Assembly (NCBI GenBank): GCA_034769895.1
Contig: CM068367.1
Location: forward strand, 709,064,885-709,128,884
Source: Magicicada septendecula
Taxonomy: Eukaryota; Arthropoda; Insecta; Hemiptera; Cicadidae
DNA length: 64,000 nt
Direction of reading: 5' to 3'
Below are positions 46,801-60,894 of this stretch, piece after piece. The notes beneath the pieces were generated by a model, which ran no database searches, was not told the DNA's origin, and saw nothing but the letters and a program-made list of their open reading frames with translations. The position numbers and the translations under genes were made by a program. Within the stretch, counting starts at the first letter, position 1. The number at the start of each line of letters is the position of its first letter.

Positions 46801-46909
46801 CCTTAACTAAACCTCTGATGAAGCCTTCTAAAGGTGAAAGCCGGTTTAGGCTGTAAGGTAAAACTATACGTTTTTACTTATAAAAAACTTAGTGTTCCTA
46901 GTCGTTAGG
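43462..46909 (+). repeat. Composite unit 20: copy of unit 17
   Basis: Same order as unit 17, 3,448 bp. Scar at 44575, E at 45413-45874, A at 46765-46909. Its m1 and m2 are a different variant (TTTTTTTACTTTACAG; ATAACACACGC) shared with 46910 and 56741, so the 5' end of this unit came from another lineage. Confidence 0.88.
45413..45874. mobile_element. Module E, copy 8
   Basis: In unit 20; nearly identical to copy 7, with the same AAGAGTAA on both sides and the same stop-creating variant. Confidence 0.66.
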
Positions 46910-49900
46910 AAAGGGGTAGTTTACCTGCAAAATTTTATGTTTTAACAAGGGTAATTTTTTCTATGACGAACGATAACTGCCGTAAATTCAAACAGAATCA
47001 ACTACACTTTTGCATATCTTTTTTTACTTTACAGAACTCAAGTTCTGTTGATTTTGTTGAAGAGAGGTTAAGGGGAAGGGGTAGTTTACCTGCAACGTTT
47101 TATAGTTCAACAAGGGTATTTTCTGTGGCAAACGATAACACACGCAAATTCAAACTGAATCAAATAATTTTTTACATATAGCTCTGAATTGTAGAGTTCT
47201 CAAGACATATTGTTTTTGGTGAATATCGGTTAAGGGAAAGGGGTAGTTTAACGACTACGTTTTATGTTTTAACAATGGTATTTTCTATGGCAAACGATAA
47301 CAGACGCATTTCAAACAGAATCAAATAATTTTTTGCATACAGCCCTGAATTGTAGAGTACTCAAAATCTATTGTTTTTGGATATGATGGTTAAGGGAATG
47401 GGGTAGTTTACCTGCAACGTTTTTTTATCAAGGTTACTTTTTTTTGGCAAACGATAACAGCCGCAAATACAAATAGGATCAAATAATGTTTTGAATACAG
47501 AACTGAAATATAGTGTTCTCAAGATCTTTTGGTTTTGGTGAAGATCGCTTAAGGGAAAGGGGTAGTATACCTGCAACATTTTATGTTTTAAGAAGGATAA
47601 TTTTTTATATGACGAACGACAAATGCCGCAAATTCAAACAGAATCAACTACGTTTTTGCATACCTTTTTGAATTAAGGAGAACTCAAGGTCAGTTGATTT
47701 TGTTGAAGATCGGATAAGGGAAAGGGGTAGTTTACTAGCAACATTTTATGTTTTAAGAAGGGTAATTTTTTTGACGAAAGATAACTGCCGTAAATTCAAA
47801 GAGAATCAAATAATATTTGGCATACTTTCCTGAATTGAAGAGAACGCAATTTTCCGTGAAGTTCGGTTAATGGAAAGGGGTAGTTTACCTGCAACATTTT
47901 ATGTTGTCACAAGAGAAATGTTTTCATGACAAACGATAACTGCCGCACATTCAAACAGAATCAAATTTTTTTTTTGCATGCATCGCTGCATTGTAGAGGA
48001 CTGAAGGTCTATTGATTTTGGTTAGAACATGGAAGTCATGTATAGTTCTCGAAGAGTAATTTTTATATATGGCAAACGATAACAGCCGCAAATTCAAACA
48101 GAATCAAATGATTATTTTCATACAGCTCTAAACTATAGAATTCTCAAGACCTATTGTTTTTGGTGAAGATCGGTTAATGGAAAAGGGTAGTATACCAGAA
48201 CGTTTCATGTGTTAAAAGGGCATTTTCTATGGCAAACGATAACAGCCGCAAATTCAAACAGAATCAAATGAATTTTTGCATACATACTTGATTTGTAGAG
48301 TACTCAAAACCTGTCGTTTTTGGTGAAGATCGGTTAAGGGAAAGGGGTAATTTACCAGCAACATTTTATGTTTTAAAAAGGCTATTTACTATGGCAAACG
48401 ATAACAGCCGCATATTCAAACAGAATCAAATAATTTTTTGCATACAGCCCTGAATTGTAGAGTTGTCAAGAAAAATTGTTTTTGGTGAAGATGGTTAAGG
48501 GAAAGGGGTAGTTTACCTGCTACGTTTTTTTATCAAGGTTACTTTTTTTTGGCAAACGATAACAGCCGCAAATTCAAAGAGAATCAAATAATTTTTTGCA
48601 TACGTTCCTGAATTGTAGAGAACGCAATTTTTCGTGAAGTTCGGTTAATGGAAAGGGGTAGTTTACCTGCAACATTTTATGTTGTCACAAGAGAAATGTT
48701 TCCATGACAAACGATAACTGCCGCACATTCAAACAGAATCAAATTTTTTTTTGCATGCATCGCTGCATTGTAGAGGACTGAAGGACTATTGATTTTGGTG
48801 AAGATCGGTTTAGAGAAAGGGGTAGTTTACCTGTAACTTTTATGTTTTAACAAGAGTAAAGTACTTAATTTTGATAAATAAAGTATCCTGATAAGAAGCT
48901 CATAATAATCCACTGTAGAAACGTAGATGAAATAACTCTAAATGAAGAGGCTAGGTGAACGAGGTGGGGGTAATTTTCTATTAATGAAAATTATAGTTGA
49001 AGGCGTAAGGTAGAATTTTTTATGTGTACTAATTTATCGGCAACAAAGAATTAGTTCTTTGTTAAAATTCCTTCCCGGGCTGTTTAGCCGTAGTCCAATG
49101 TTTTCTGCAAAACCAGACATTTCGGCAGTGCCATCGACTGCCATCATCAGTGAAAATCGATTGCGAAAACGTGAGGTGGTATAAACGTGATGTTAGTGAC
49201 CACAATACTGTCGTTAAAGCTGAAGCAATAAATGGAAAGTAGTAGTTTCTATGGAAACATTTCATTTCATAAATAATTTTAAATATAAATCTTAGAACAT
49301 GGAAGTCATGTATAGGTCTCGAAGAGTAATTTTTATATATGGCAAACGATAACAGCCGCAAATTCAAACAGAATCAAATGATTATTTTCATACAGCTTTA
49401 AACTATAGAGTTCTCAAGACCTATTGTTTTTGGTGAAGATCGGTTAATGGAAAAGGGTAGTTTACCAGAACGTTTCATGTGTTAAAAGGGTATTTTCTAT
49501 GACAAACGATAACAGCCGCAAATTCAAACAGAATCAAATGATTTTTTGCATACATACTTGATTTGTAGAGTACTCAAAAACTGTTGTTTTTGGTGAAGTT
49601 CGGTTAAGGGAAAGGGGTAATTTACCAGCAACATTTTATGTTTTAAAAAGGCTATTTACTAAGGCAAACGATAACAGCCGCAAATTCAAACTGAATCAAT
49701 TAATTTTTTACATACAGCTCTGAATTGTAGAGTTCTCAAGACATATTGTTTTTGGTGAAGATCGGTTAAGGGAAAGGGGTAGTTTAACGACAACGTTTTA
49801 TGTTTTAACAATGATAATTTTTTATATGACGAACGATAAATGCCGCAAATTCAAACAGAATCAACTACGGTTTTGCATACCTTTTTGAATTAAGGAGAAC

Positions 49901-50356
49901 TCAAGGTCAGTTGATTTTGTTGAAGATCGGATAAGGGAAAGGGGTAGTTTACCTGCAACATTTTATGTTGTCACAAGAGAAATGTTTTCATCACTTGTAG
50001 AGTTGTCAAGAAAAATTGTTTTTGGTGAAGATGGTTAAGGTAAAGGGGTAGTTTACCTGCTACGTTTTTTTTATCAAGGTTACTTTTTTTGGCAAATGGT
50101 AACAGCCGCAAATTCAAACACAATCAAATAATAATATTTTGCATACAGCCCTGAAATGTAGAGTTCTCAAGACCTATTTTTTTTTGTGAAGATCGGTTAA
50201 GGGAAATGGGTAAATTCTTGGATTTCGTTGTCCATGACGTGTCCGTTCCTTAACTAAACCTCTGATGAAGCCTTCTAAAGGTGAAAGCCGGTTTGGGCTG
50301 TAAGGTAAATCTTTACGTTTTTACTTATAAAAAACTTAGTGTTCCTAGTCGTTAGG
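46910..50356 (+). repeat. Composite unit 21: tandem copy of unit 20
   Basis: 3,447 bp, nearly identical to unit 20. Scar at 48023, E at 48860-49321, A at 50212-50356. Its A is of the GGTTTGGGCTG type, as in unit 17, while unit 20 ends in the AAAACTATACG type. This places an exchange breakpoint inside module A. Confidence 0.88.
48860..49321. mobile_element. Module E, copy 9
   Basis: In unit 21; tandem descendant of copy 8. The monomer to its left has lost one base (GTAACTTTTATG near 48833) while E itself keeps its length. Confidence 0.66.
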
Positions 50357-51312
50357 AAAGGGGTAGTTTACCTGCAAAATTTTATGTTTTAACAAGGGTA
50401 ATTTTTTCTATGACGAACGATAACTGCCGTAAATTCAAACAGAATCAACTACACTTTTGCATATCTTTTTGCATTTTACAGAACTCAAGTTCTGTTGATT
50501 TTGTTGAAGAGAGGTTTCGGGGAAGGGGTAGTTTACCTGCAACGTTTTATATTTTAACAAAGGTATTTTCTATGGCAAACGATAACAGACGCAAATTCAA
50601 AGTGAATCAAATAATTTTTTACATACAGCTCTGAATTGTAGAGTTCTCAAGACATATTGTTTTTGGTGAAGATCGGTTAAGGGAAAGGGGTAGTTTAACG
50701 ACAACGTTTTATGTTTTAACAATGGTATTTTCTATGGCAAACGATAACAGACGCAAATTCAAAGAGAAACAAATAATTTTTTGCATACGTTCCTGAATTA
50801 TAGAGTACGCACTTTTTCGTGAAGTTCGGTTAATGGAAAGGGGTAATTTACCAGCAAAATTTTATGTTTTAAAAAGGCTATTTACTATGGCAAACGATAA
50901 CAGCCGCATATTCAAACAGAATCAAATAATTTTTTGCATATAGCCCTGAATTGTAGAGTTGTCAAGAAAAATTGTTTTTGGTGAAGATGGTTAAGGGAAA
51001 GGGGTAGTTTACCTGCTACGTTTTTTTATCAAGGTTACTTTTTTTTGGCAAATGGTAACAGCCGCAAATTCAAACACAATCAAATAATAATATTTTGCAT
51101 ACAGCCCTGAAATGAAGTGTTCTCAAGACCTATTTTTTTTTGTGAAGATCGGTTAAGGGAAATGGGTAAATTCTTGGATTTCGTTGTCCATGACGTGTCC
51201 GTTCCTTAACTAAACCTCTGATGAAGCCTTCTAAAGGTGAAAGCCGGTTTGGGCTGTAAGGTAAATCTTTACGTTTTTACTTATAAAAAACTTAGTGTTC
51301 CTAGTCGTTAGG
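50357..51312 (+). repeat. Composite unit 22: copy of minimal unit 18
   Basis: Order m1, m2, m3/m6, m10, m11, A (51168-51312), 956 bp. With its neighbours it repeats 41102-42510 at an offset of about 9,255 bp, so the unit 17-18-19 stretch was copied as a block. Confidence 0.9.
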
Positions 51313-54300
51313 AAAGGGGTAGTTTACCTGCAAAATTTTATGTTTTAACAAGGGTAATTTTTTTTATGACGAACGATAACTGCCGTAAATTCAAACAGAA
51401 TCAACTACACTTTTGCATATCTTTTTGCATTTTACAGAACTCAAGTTCTGTTGATTTTGTTGAAGAGAGGTTTCGGGGAAGGGGTAGTTTACCTGCAACG
51501 TTTTATATTTTAACAAGGGTATTTTCTATGGCAAACGATAACAGACCCAAATTCAAACTGAATCAAATAATTTTTTACATACAGCTCTGAATTGTAGAGT
51601 TCTCAAGACATATTGTTTTTGGTGAAGATCGGTTAAGGGAAAGGGGTAGTTTAACGACAACGTTTTATGTTTTAACAATGGTATTTTCTATGGCAAACGA
51701 TAACAGACGCATTTCAAACAGAATCAAATAATTTTTTGCATACAGCCCTGAATTGTAGAGTACTCAAAATCTATTGTTTTTGGATATGATGGTTAATGGA
51801 ATGGGGTAGTTTACCTGCAACCTTTTTTTTATCAAGGTTACTTTTTTTTGGCAAACGATAACAGCCGCAAATACAAATAGGATCAAATAATGTTTTGAAT
51901 ACAGAACTGAAATGTAGTGTTCTCAAGATCTTTTGGTTTTGGTGAAGATCGCTTAAGGGAAAGGGGTAGTATACCTGCAACATTTTATGTTTTAACAAGG
52001 ATAATTTTTTATATGACGAACGATAAATGCCGAAAATTCAAACAGAATCAACTACGTTTTTGCATACCTTTTTGAATTAAGGAGAACTCAAGGTCAGTTG
52101 ATTTTGTTGAAGATCGGATAAGGGAAAGGGGTAGTTTACTAGCAACATTTTATGTTTTAAGAAGGGTAATTTTTTTTGACGAAAGATAACTGCCGTAAAT
52201 TCAAAGAGAATCAAATAATTTTTGCATACGTTCCGGAATTGTAGAGAACGCAATTTTTCGTGAAGTTCGGTTAATGGAAAGGGGTAGTTTACCTGCAACA
52301 TTTTATGTTGTCACAAGAGAAATGTTTTCATGACGAACGATAACTGCTGCACATTCAAACAGAATCAAAATTTTTTTTTGCATGCATCGCTGCATTGTAG
52401 AGGACTGAAGGTCTATTGATTTTGGTGAAGATCGGTTTAGAGAAAGGGGTAGTTTACCTGTAACTTTTTATGTTTTAACAAGAGTAAAGTACTTAATTTT
52501 GATAAATAAAGTATCCTGATAAGAAGCTCATAATAATCCACTGTAGAAACGTAGATGAAATAACTCTAAATGAAGAGGCTAGGTGAACGAGGTGGGGGTA
52601 ATTTTTTATTAATTAAAATTATAGTTGAAGGGGTAAGGGAGAATTTTTTATGTGTACTAAGTTATCGGCAACAAAGAGTTAGTTCTTTGTTAAAATTCCT
52701 TCCCGGGCTGTTTAGCCGTAGTCCAATGTTTTCTGCAAAACCAGACATTTCGGCAGTGCCATCGACTGCCATCATCAGTGAAAATCGATTGCGAAAACGT
52801 GAGGTGGTATAAACGTGATGTTAGTGACCACAATACTGTCGTTAAAGCTGAAGCAATAAATGGAAAGTAGTAGTTTCTATGGAAACATTTCATTTCATAA
52901 ATAATTTTAAATATAAATCTTAGAACATGGAAGTCATGTATAGTTCTCGAAGGGTAATTTTTATATATGGCAAACGATAACAGCCGCAAATTCAAACAGA
53001 ATCAAATGATTATTTTCATACAGCTCTAAACTATAGAGTTCTCAAGACCTATTGTTTTTGGTGAAGATCGGTTAATGGAAAAGGGTAGTTTACCAGAACG
53101 TTTCATGTGTTAAAAGGGCATTTTCTATGGCAAACGATAACAGCCGCAAAATCAAACAGAATCAAATTATTTTTTGCATACGTACTTGATTTGTAGAGTA
53201 CTCAAAACCTGTTGTTTTTGATGTAGATCGGTTAAGGGAAAGGGGTAATTTACCAGCAACATTTTATGTTTTAAAAAGGCTATTTACTATGGCAAAGGAT
53301 AACAGCCGCATATTCAAAGAGAAACAAATAATTTTTTGCATACAGCCATGAATTGTAGAGAACGCAATTTTTCGTGAAGTTCGGTTAATGGAAAGGGGTA
53401 GTTTACCTGCAACATTTTATGTTGTCACAAGAGAAATGTTTTCATGACGAACGATAACTGCTGCACATTCAAACAGAATCAAATTTTTTTTTGCATGCAT
53501 CGCTGCATTTTAGAGGACTGAAGGTCTATTGATTTTTGTTAGAACATGGAAGTCATGTATAGTTCTCGAAGGGTAATTTTTATATATGGCAAACGATAAC
53601 AGCCGCAAATTCAAACAGAATCAAATGATTATTTTCATGCAGCTCTAAACTATAGAGTTCTCAAGACCTATTGTTTTTGGTGAAGATCGGTTAATGGAAA
53701 AGGGTAGTTTACCAGAACGTTTCATGTGTTAAAAGGGCATTTTCTATGGCAAACGATAACAGACGCAAATTCAAACAGAATCAAATGATGTTTTGCATAC
53801 ATATTTGATTTGTAGAGTACTCAAAACATGTTGTTTTTGGTGAAGATCGGTTAAGGGAAAGGGGTAATTTACCAGCAACATTTTATGTTTTAAAAAGGCT
53901 ATCTACTATGGAAACGATAACAACCGCATATTCAAACAGAATCAAATAATTTTTTGCATACAGCCCTGAATTGTAGAGTTGTCAAGAAAAATTGTTTTTG
54001 GTGAAGATGGTTAAGGGAAAGGGGTAGTTTACCTGCTACGTTTTTTTATCAAGGTTACTTTTTTTTGGCAAATGGTAACAGCCGCAAATTCAAACACAAT
54101 CAAATAATAATATTTTGCATACAGCCCTGAAATGTAGAGTTCTCAAGACCTATTGTTTTTTGTGAAGATCGGTTAAGGGAAAGGGGTAAATTCTTGGATT
54201 TCGTTGTCCATGACGTGTCCGTTACTTAACTAAGCCTCTGATGAAACCTTCTAAAGGTGAAAGCCGGTTTAGGCTGTAAGGTAAAACTATACGTTTTTAC

Positions 54301-54332
54301 TTATAAAAAACTTAGTGTTCCGAGTCGTTAGG
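51313..54332 (+). repeat. Composite unit 23: double unit with E and one scar (3.02 kb)
   Basis: Order: m1-m7, m8 with E (52488-52949), m9, an m10/m6 fusion (about 53300-53330), m7, scarred m8 (53540), m9, m10, m11, A (54188-54332). Its A has GCCT before CTGATGA and a G to A change in the stem II strand. Confidence 0.86.
52488..52949. mobile_element. Module E, copy 10
   Basis: In unit 23. TTTTTTATTAATTAAAATT near 52603 and CAAAGAGTTAG near 52673 change the left part. The latter alters the innermost pair of the 9-bp inverted repeat. Confidence 0.65.
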
Positions 54333-56740
54333 AATGGGGTAGTTTACCTGCAAAATTTTATGTTTTAACAAGGGTAATTTTTTCTATGACGAATGATAAC
54401 TGCCGTAAATTCAAACAGAATCAACTACACTTTTGCATATCTTTTTGTATTTTACAGAACTCAAGTTCTGTTGATTTTGTTGAAGAGAGGTTAAGGGGAA
54501 GGGGTAGTTTACCTGCAACGTTTTATATTTTAACAAGGGTATTTTCTATGGCAAACGATAACAGACGCAAATTCAAACTGAATCAAATAATTTGTTACAT
54601 ACAGCTCTGAATTGTAGAGTTCTCAAAACATATTGTTTTTGGTGAAGATCGGTTAAGGGAAAGGGGTAGTTTAACGACAACGTTTTATGTTTTAACAATG
54701 GTATTTTCTATGGCAAACGATAACAGACGCAAATTCATACAGAATCAAATAATTTTTTGCATACAGCCCTGAATTGTAGAGTACTCAAAATCTATTGTTT
54801 TTGGATAAGATGGTTAAGGGAATGGGGTAGTTTACCTGCAACGTTTTTTTATCAAGGTTACTTTTTTTTGGCAAACGATAACAGCCGCAAATTCAAATAG
54901 GATCAAATAATGTTTTGAATACAGAACTGAAATGTAGTGTTCTCAAGATCTTTTGGTTTTGGTGAAGATCGCTTAAGGGAAAGGGGTAGTATACCGGCAA
55001 CATTTTATGTTTTAACAAGAATAATTTTTTATATGACGAACGATAAATGCCGAAAATTCAAACAGAATCAACTACGTTTTTGCATACTTTTTTGAATTAA
55101 GGAGAACTCAAGGTCAGTTGATTTTGTTGAAGATCGGATAAGGGAAAGGGGTAGTTTACTAGCAACATTTTATGTTTTAAGAACGGTAATTTTTTTTGAC
55201 GAAAGATAACTGCCGTAAATTCAAAGAGAATCAAATATTTTTTTGCATACGTTCCTGAATTGTAGAGAACGCAGTTTTTCGTGAAGTTCGGTTAATGGAA
55301 AGGGGTAGTTTACCTGCAACATTTTATGTTGTCACAAGAGAAATGTTTTCATGACGAACGATAACTGCTGCTCATTCAAACAGAATCAAATTTTTTTTTT
55401 GCATGCATCGCTGCATTGTAGAGGACTGAGGGTCTATTGATTTTTGTGAAGATCGGTTTAGAGAAAGGGGTAGTTTACCTGTAACGTTTTATGTTTTAAC
55501 AAGAGTAAAGTACTTAATTTTGATAAATAAAGTATCCTGATAAGAAGCTCATAATAATCCACTGTAGAAACGTAGATGAAATAACTCTAAATGAAGAGGC
55601 TATGTGAACGAGGTGGGGGTAATTTTCTATTAATGAAAATTATAGTTGAAGGGTTAAGGGAGAATTTTTTATGTGTACTAAGTTATCGGCAACAAAGAAT
55701 TAGTTCTTTGTTAAAATTCCTTCCCGGGCTGTTTAGCCGTAGTCCAATGTTTTCTGCAAAACCAGACATTTCGGCAGTGCCATCGACTGCCATCATCAGT
55801 GAAAATCGATTGCGAAAACGTGAGGTGGTATAAACGTGATGTTAGTGACCACAATACTGTCATTAAGGCTGAAGCAATAAGTGGAAAGTAGTAGTTTCTA
55901 TGGAAACATTTCATTTCATAAATGATTTTAAATATATTTCTTAGAACATGGAAATCATGTATAGTTCTCGAAGGGTAATTTTTATATATGGCAAACGATA
56001 GCAGCTGCAAATTCAAACAGAATCAAATGATTATTTTCATACAGCTCTAAACTATAGAGTTCTCAAGACCTATTGTTTTTGGTGAAGATCGGTTAATGGA
56101 AAAGGGTAGTTTACCAGAACGTTTCATGTGTTAAAAGGGCAATTTCTATGGCAAACGATAACAGCCGCAAATTCAAACAGAATCAAATGATTTTTTGCAT
56201 ACATACGGTACTTGATTTGTAGAGTACTCAAAACCTGTTGTTTTTGGTGAAGATCGGTTAAGGGAAAGGGGTAATTTACCAGCAACATTTTATGTTTTAA
56301 AAAGGCTATTTACTATGGCAAACGATAACAACCGCATATTCAAACAGAATCAAATAATTTTTTGCATACAGCCCTGAATTGTAGAGTTGTCAAGAAAAAT
56401 TGTTTTTGGTGAAGATGGTTAAGGGAAAGGGGTAGTTTACCTGCTACGTTTTTTTATCAAGGTTACTTTTTTTTGGCAAATGGTAACAGCCGCAAATTCA
56501 AACACAACCAAATAATAATATTTTGCATACAGCCCTGAAATGTAGAGTTCTCAAGACCTATTGTTTTTTGTGAAGATCGGTTAAGGGAAAGGGGTAAACT
56601 CTTTGATTTCGTTGTCCATGATGTGTCCGTTACTTAACTAAGCCTCTGATGAAGCCTTCTAAAGGTGAAAGCCGGTTTAGGCTGTAAGGTAAAACTATAC
56701 GTTTTTACTTATAAAAAACTTAGTGTTCCTAGTCGTTAGG
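54333..56740 (+). repeat. Composite unit 24: canonical unit with E
   Basis: Full order m1-m11, 2,408 bp, E at 55509-55970, A at 56596-56740. m8 reads GATAGCAGCTGC and m9 carries the extra GGTAC; both markers recur in unit 19. Confidence 0.92.
55509..55970. mobile_element. Module E, copy 11
   Basis: In unit 24. Variants GGCTATGTGAACG, GGGTTAAGGGAG, CTGTCATTAAGG and ATATATTTCTTAG. The 8850-8940-equivalent segment is unchanged. Confidence 0.65.
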
Positions 56741-58487
56741 AAAGGGGTAGTTTACCTGCAAAATTTTATGTTTTAACAAGGGTAATTTTTTCTATGACGA
56801 ACGATAACTGCCGTAAATTCAAACAGAATCAACTACACTTTTGCATATCTTTTTTTACTTTACAGAACTCAAGTTCTGTTGATTTTGTTGAAGAGAGGTT
56901 AAGGGGAAGGGGTAGTTTACCTGCAACGTTTTATAGTTCAACAAGGGTATTTTCTGTGGCAAACGATAACACACGCAAATTCAAACTGAATCAAATAATT
57001 TTTTACATATAGCTCTGAATTGTAGAGTTCTCAAGACATATTGTTTTTGGTGAATATCGGTTAAGGGAAAGGGGTAGTTTAACGACTACGTTTTATGTTT
57101 TAACAATGGTATTTTCTATGGCAAACGATAACCAGACGCAAATTCAAACAGAATCAAATAATTTTTTGCATACAGCCCTGAATTGTAGAGTACTCAAAAT
57201 CTATTGTTTTTGGATAAGGTGGTTAAGGGAATGGGGTAGTTTACCTGCAACGTTTTTTTATCAAGGTTACTTTTTTTTGGCAAACGATAACAGCCGCAAT
57301 TTCAAATAGGATCAAATAATGTTTTGAATACAGAACTGAAATGTAGTGTTCTCAAGATCTTTTGGTTTTGGTAAAGATCGCTTAAGGGAAAGGGGTAGTT
57401 TACTAGCAACATTTTATGTTTTAAGAAGGGTAATTTTTTTTTGACGAAAGATAACTGCCGTAAATTCAAAGAGAATCAAATAATTTTTTGCATACGTTCC
57501 TGAATTGTAGAGAACGCAATTTTTCGTGAAGTTCGGTTAATGGAAAGGGGTAGCTTACCTGCAACATTTTATGTTGTCACAAGACAAATGTTTTCATGAC
57601 GAACGATAACTGCTGCACATTCAAACAGAATCAAATTTTTTTTTTGCATGCATCGCTGCATTTTAGAGGACTGAAGGTCTATTGATTTTGGTTAGAACAT
57701 GGAAGTCATGTATAGTTCTCGAAGGGTAATTTTTATATATGGCAAACGATAACAGCCGCAAATTCAAACATAATCAAATGATTATTTTCATGCAGCTCTA
57801 AACTATAGAGTTCTCAAGACCTATTGTTTTTGGTGAAGATCGGTTAATGGAAAAGTGTAGTTTACCAGAACGATTCATGTGTTAAAAGGGCATTTTCTAT
57901 GGCAAACGATAACAGCCGCAAATTCAAACAGAATCAAATGATGTTTTGCATACATATTTGATTTGTAGAGTACTCAAAACCTGTTGTTTTTGGTGAAGAT
58001 CGGTTAACGGAAAGGGGTAATTTACCAGCAACATTTTATGTTGTAAAAAGGCTATCTACCTGTTGTAAACGATAACAACCGCATACTCAAACAGAATCAA
58101 ATAATTTTTTGCATACAGCCCTGAGTTGAGGAGTTGTCAAGAAAAATTGTTTTTGGTGAAGATGGTTAAGGGAAAGGGGTAGTTTACCTGCTACGTTTTT
58201 TTATCAAGGTTACTTTTTTTTGGCAAATGGTAACAGCCGCAAATTCAAACACAATCAAATAATAATATTTTGCATACAGCCCTGAAATGTAGAGTTCTCA
58301 AGACCTATTGTTTTTTGTGAAGATCGGTTAAGGGAAAGGGGTAAATTCTTGGATTTCGTTGTCCATGACGTGTCCGTTACTTAACTAAGCCTCTGATGAA
58401 GCCTTCTAAACGTGAAAGCCGGTTTAGGCTGTAAGGTAAAACTATACGTTTTTACTTATAAAAAACTTAGTGTTCCGAGTCGTTAGG
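56741..58487 (+). repeat. Composite unit 25: E and m5 deleted (1.75 kb)
   Basis: Order m1-m4, m6, m7, scarred m8 (57693), m9, m10, m11, A (58343-58487). m4 joins m6 near 57395. m3 has one extra C at about 57132. m10 has an altered start (CTACCTGTTGTAAACG) near 58055. Confidence 0.88.
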
Positions 58488-60894
58488 AATGGGGTAGTTT
58501 ACCTGAAAAATTTTATGTTTTAACAAGGGTAATTTTTTCTATGACGAACGATAACTGCCGTAAATTCAAACAGAATCAACTACACTTTTGCATATCTTTT
58601 TGTATTTTACAGAACTCAAGTTCTGTTGATTTTGTTGAAGAGAGGTTAAGGGGAAGGGGTAGTTTACCCGCAACGTTTTATAGTTTAACAAGGGTATTTT
58701 CTATGGCAAACGATAACAGACGCAAATTCAAACTGAATCAAATAATTTTTTACATACAGCTCTGAATTGTAGAGTTCTCAAGACATATTGTTTTTGGTGA
58801 AGATCGGTTAAGGGAAAGGGGTAGTTTAACGACAACGTTTTATGTTTTAACAATGGTATTTTCTATGGCAAACGATAACAGACGCAAATTCAAACAGAAT
58901 CAAATAATTTTTTGCATACAGCCCTGAATTGTAGAGTACTCAAAATCTATTGTTTTTGGATAAGATGGTTAAGGGAATGGGGTACTTTACCTGCAACGTT
59001 TTTTTATCAAGGTTACTTTTTTTTGGCAAACGATAACAGCCGCAAATTCAAATAGGAACAAATAATGTTTTGAATACAGAACTGAAATGTAGTGTTCTCA
59101 AGATCTTTTGGTTTTGGTGAAGATCGCTTAAGGGAAAGGGGTAGTATACCAGCAACATTTTATGTTTTAACAAGGCTAATTTTTTATATGACGAACGATA
59201 AATGCCGCAAATTCAAACAGAATCAACTACGTTTTTGCATAACTTTTTGAATTAAGGAGAACTCAAGGTCAGTTGATTTTGTTGAAGATCGGATAAGGGA
59301 AAGGGGTAGTTTACTAGCAACATTTTATGTTTTAAGAACGGTAATTTTTTTTGATGAAAGATAACTGCCGTAAATTCAAAGAGAATCAAATAATTTTTGC
59401 ATACGTTCCTGAATTGTAGAGAACGCAATTTTTCGTGAAGTTCGGTTAATTGAAAGGGGTAGTTTACCTGCAACATTTTGTGTTGTCACAAGAGAAATGT
59501 TTTCATGACGAACGATAACTGCTGCACATTCAAACAGAATCAAATTTTTTTTTTGCATGCATCGCTGCATTGTAGAGGACTGAAGGTCTATTGATTTTGG
59601 TAAAGATCGGTTTAGAGAAAGGGGTAGTTTACCTGTAACGTTTTATGTTTTAACTAGAGTAAAGTACTTAATTTTGATAAATAAAGTATGCTGATAAGAA
59701 GCTCATAATAATCCACTGTAGAAACGTAGATGAAATAACTCTAAATGAAGAGGGTAGGTGAACGAGGTGGGGGTAATTTTCTATTAATGAAAATTATAGT
59801 TGAAGGGGTAAGGGAGAATTTTTTATGTGTACTAAGTTATCGGCAACAAAGAATTAGTTCTTTGTTAAAATTCCTTCCCGGGCTGTTTAGCCGTAGTCCA
59901 ATGTTTTCTGCAAAACCAGACATTTCGGCAGTGCCATCGACTGCCATCATCAGTGAAAATCGTTTGCGAAAACGTGAGGTGGTATAAACGTGATGTTAGT
60001 GACCATAATACTGTCGTTAAGGCTGAAGAAATAAGTGGAAAGTAGTAGTCTCTATGGAAACATTTCATTTCATAAATGATTTTAAATATATATCTTAGAA
60101 CATGGAAGTCATGTATAGTTCTCGAAGGGTAATTTTTATATATGGCAAACGATAAGAGCCGCAAATTCAAACAGAATCAAATGATTATTTTCATACAGCT
60201 CTAAACTATAGATTTCTCAAGACCTATTGTTTTTGGTGAAGATCGGTTAATGGAAAAGGGTAGTTTACCAGAACATTTCATGTGTTAAAAGGGCATTTTC
60301 TACGGCAAACGATAACAGCCGCAAATTCAAACAGAATCAAATGATTTTTTGCATACATACGGTACTTGATTTGTAGAGTACTCAAAACCTGTTGTTTTTG
60401 GTGAAGATCGGTTAAGGGAAAGGGGTAATTTACCAGCAACATTTTATGTTTTAAAAAGGCTATGTACTATGGCAAACGATAACAGCCGCATATTCAAACA
60501 GAATCAAATAATTTTTTGCATACAGCCCTGAATTGTAGAGTTGTCAAGAAAAATTGTTTTTGGTGAAGATGGTTAAGGGAAAGGGGTAGTTTACCTGCTA
60601 CGTTTTTTTATCAAGGTTACTTTTTTTTGGCAAATGGTAACAGCCGCAAATTCAAACACAATCAAATAATAATATTTTGCATACAGCCCTGAAATGTAGA
60701 GTTCTCAAGACCTATTGTTTTTTGTGAAGTTCGGTTAAGGGAAAGGGGTAAATTCTTGGATTTCGTTGTCCATGACGTGTCCATTACTTAATTAAACCTC
60801 TGATGAAGCCTTCTAAAGGTGAAAGCCGGTTTAGGCTGTAAGGTAAAACTTTACGTTTTTACTTATAAAAAACTTAGTGTTCCGAGTCGTTAGG
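58488..60894 (+). repeat. Composite unit 26: canonical unit with E
   Basis: Full order m1-m11, 2,407 bp, E at 59663-60124, A at 60750-60894. m9 has the GGTAC insertion (about 60361). Left flank of E is TAGAGTAA, one change from the usual AAGAGTAA. Confidence 0.92.
59663..60124. mobile_element. Module E, copy 12
   Basis: In unit 26. Variants GTATGCTGATAAG, AGAGGGTAGG, AATCGTTTGCG, GACCATAATAC and TAGTAGTCTC. Closest relative is copy 13 (shared AATCGTTTGCG and TATATATCTTAG). Confidence 0.65.

Larger units (their letters stand above)
37654..51770 (+). repeat. 3,448-bp unit family with interleaved block copy (offsets 5,808, 3,448 and about 9,255)
   Basis: E-bearing landmarks recur at 39605, 45413 (+5,808) and 48860 (+3,447). 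The region 41102-42510 recurs at 50357-51770 (+9,255). The simplest reading is an ancestral 17-18-19 block copied as a whole, plus a tandem duplication of the 3,448-bp unit whose breakpoint lies inside module A (GGTTTGGG against GGTTTAGG types at 41035, 46850 and 50290). Confidence 0.8.
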
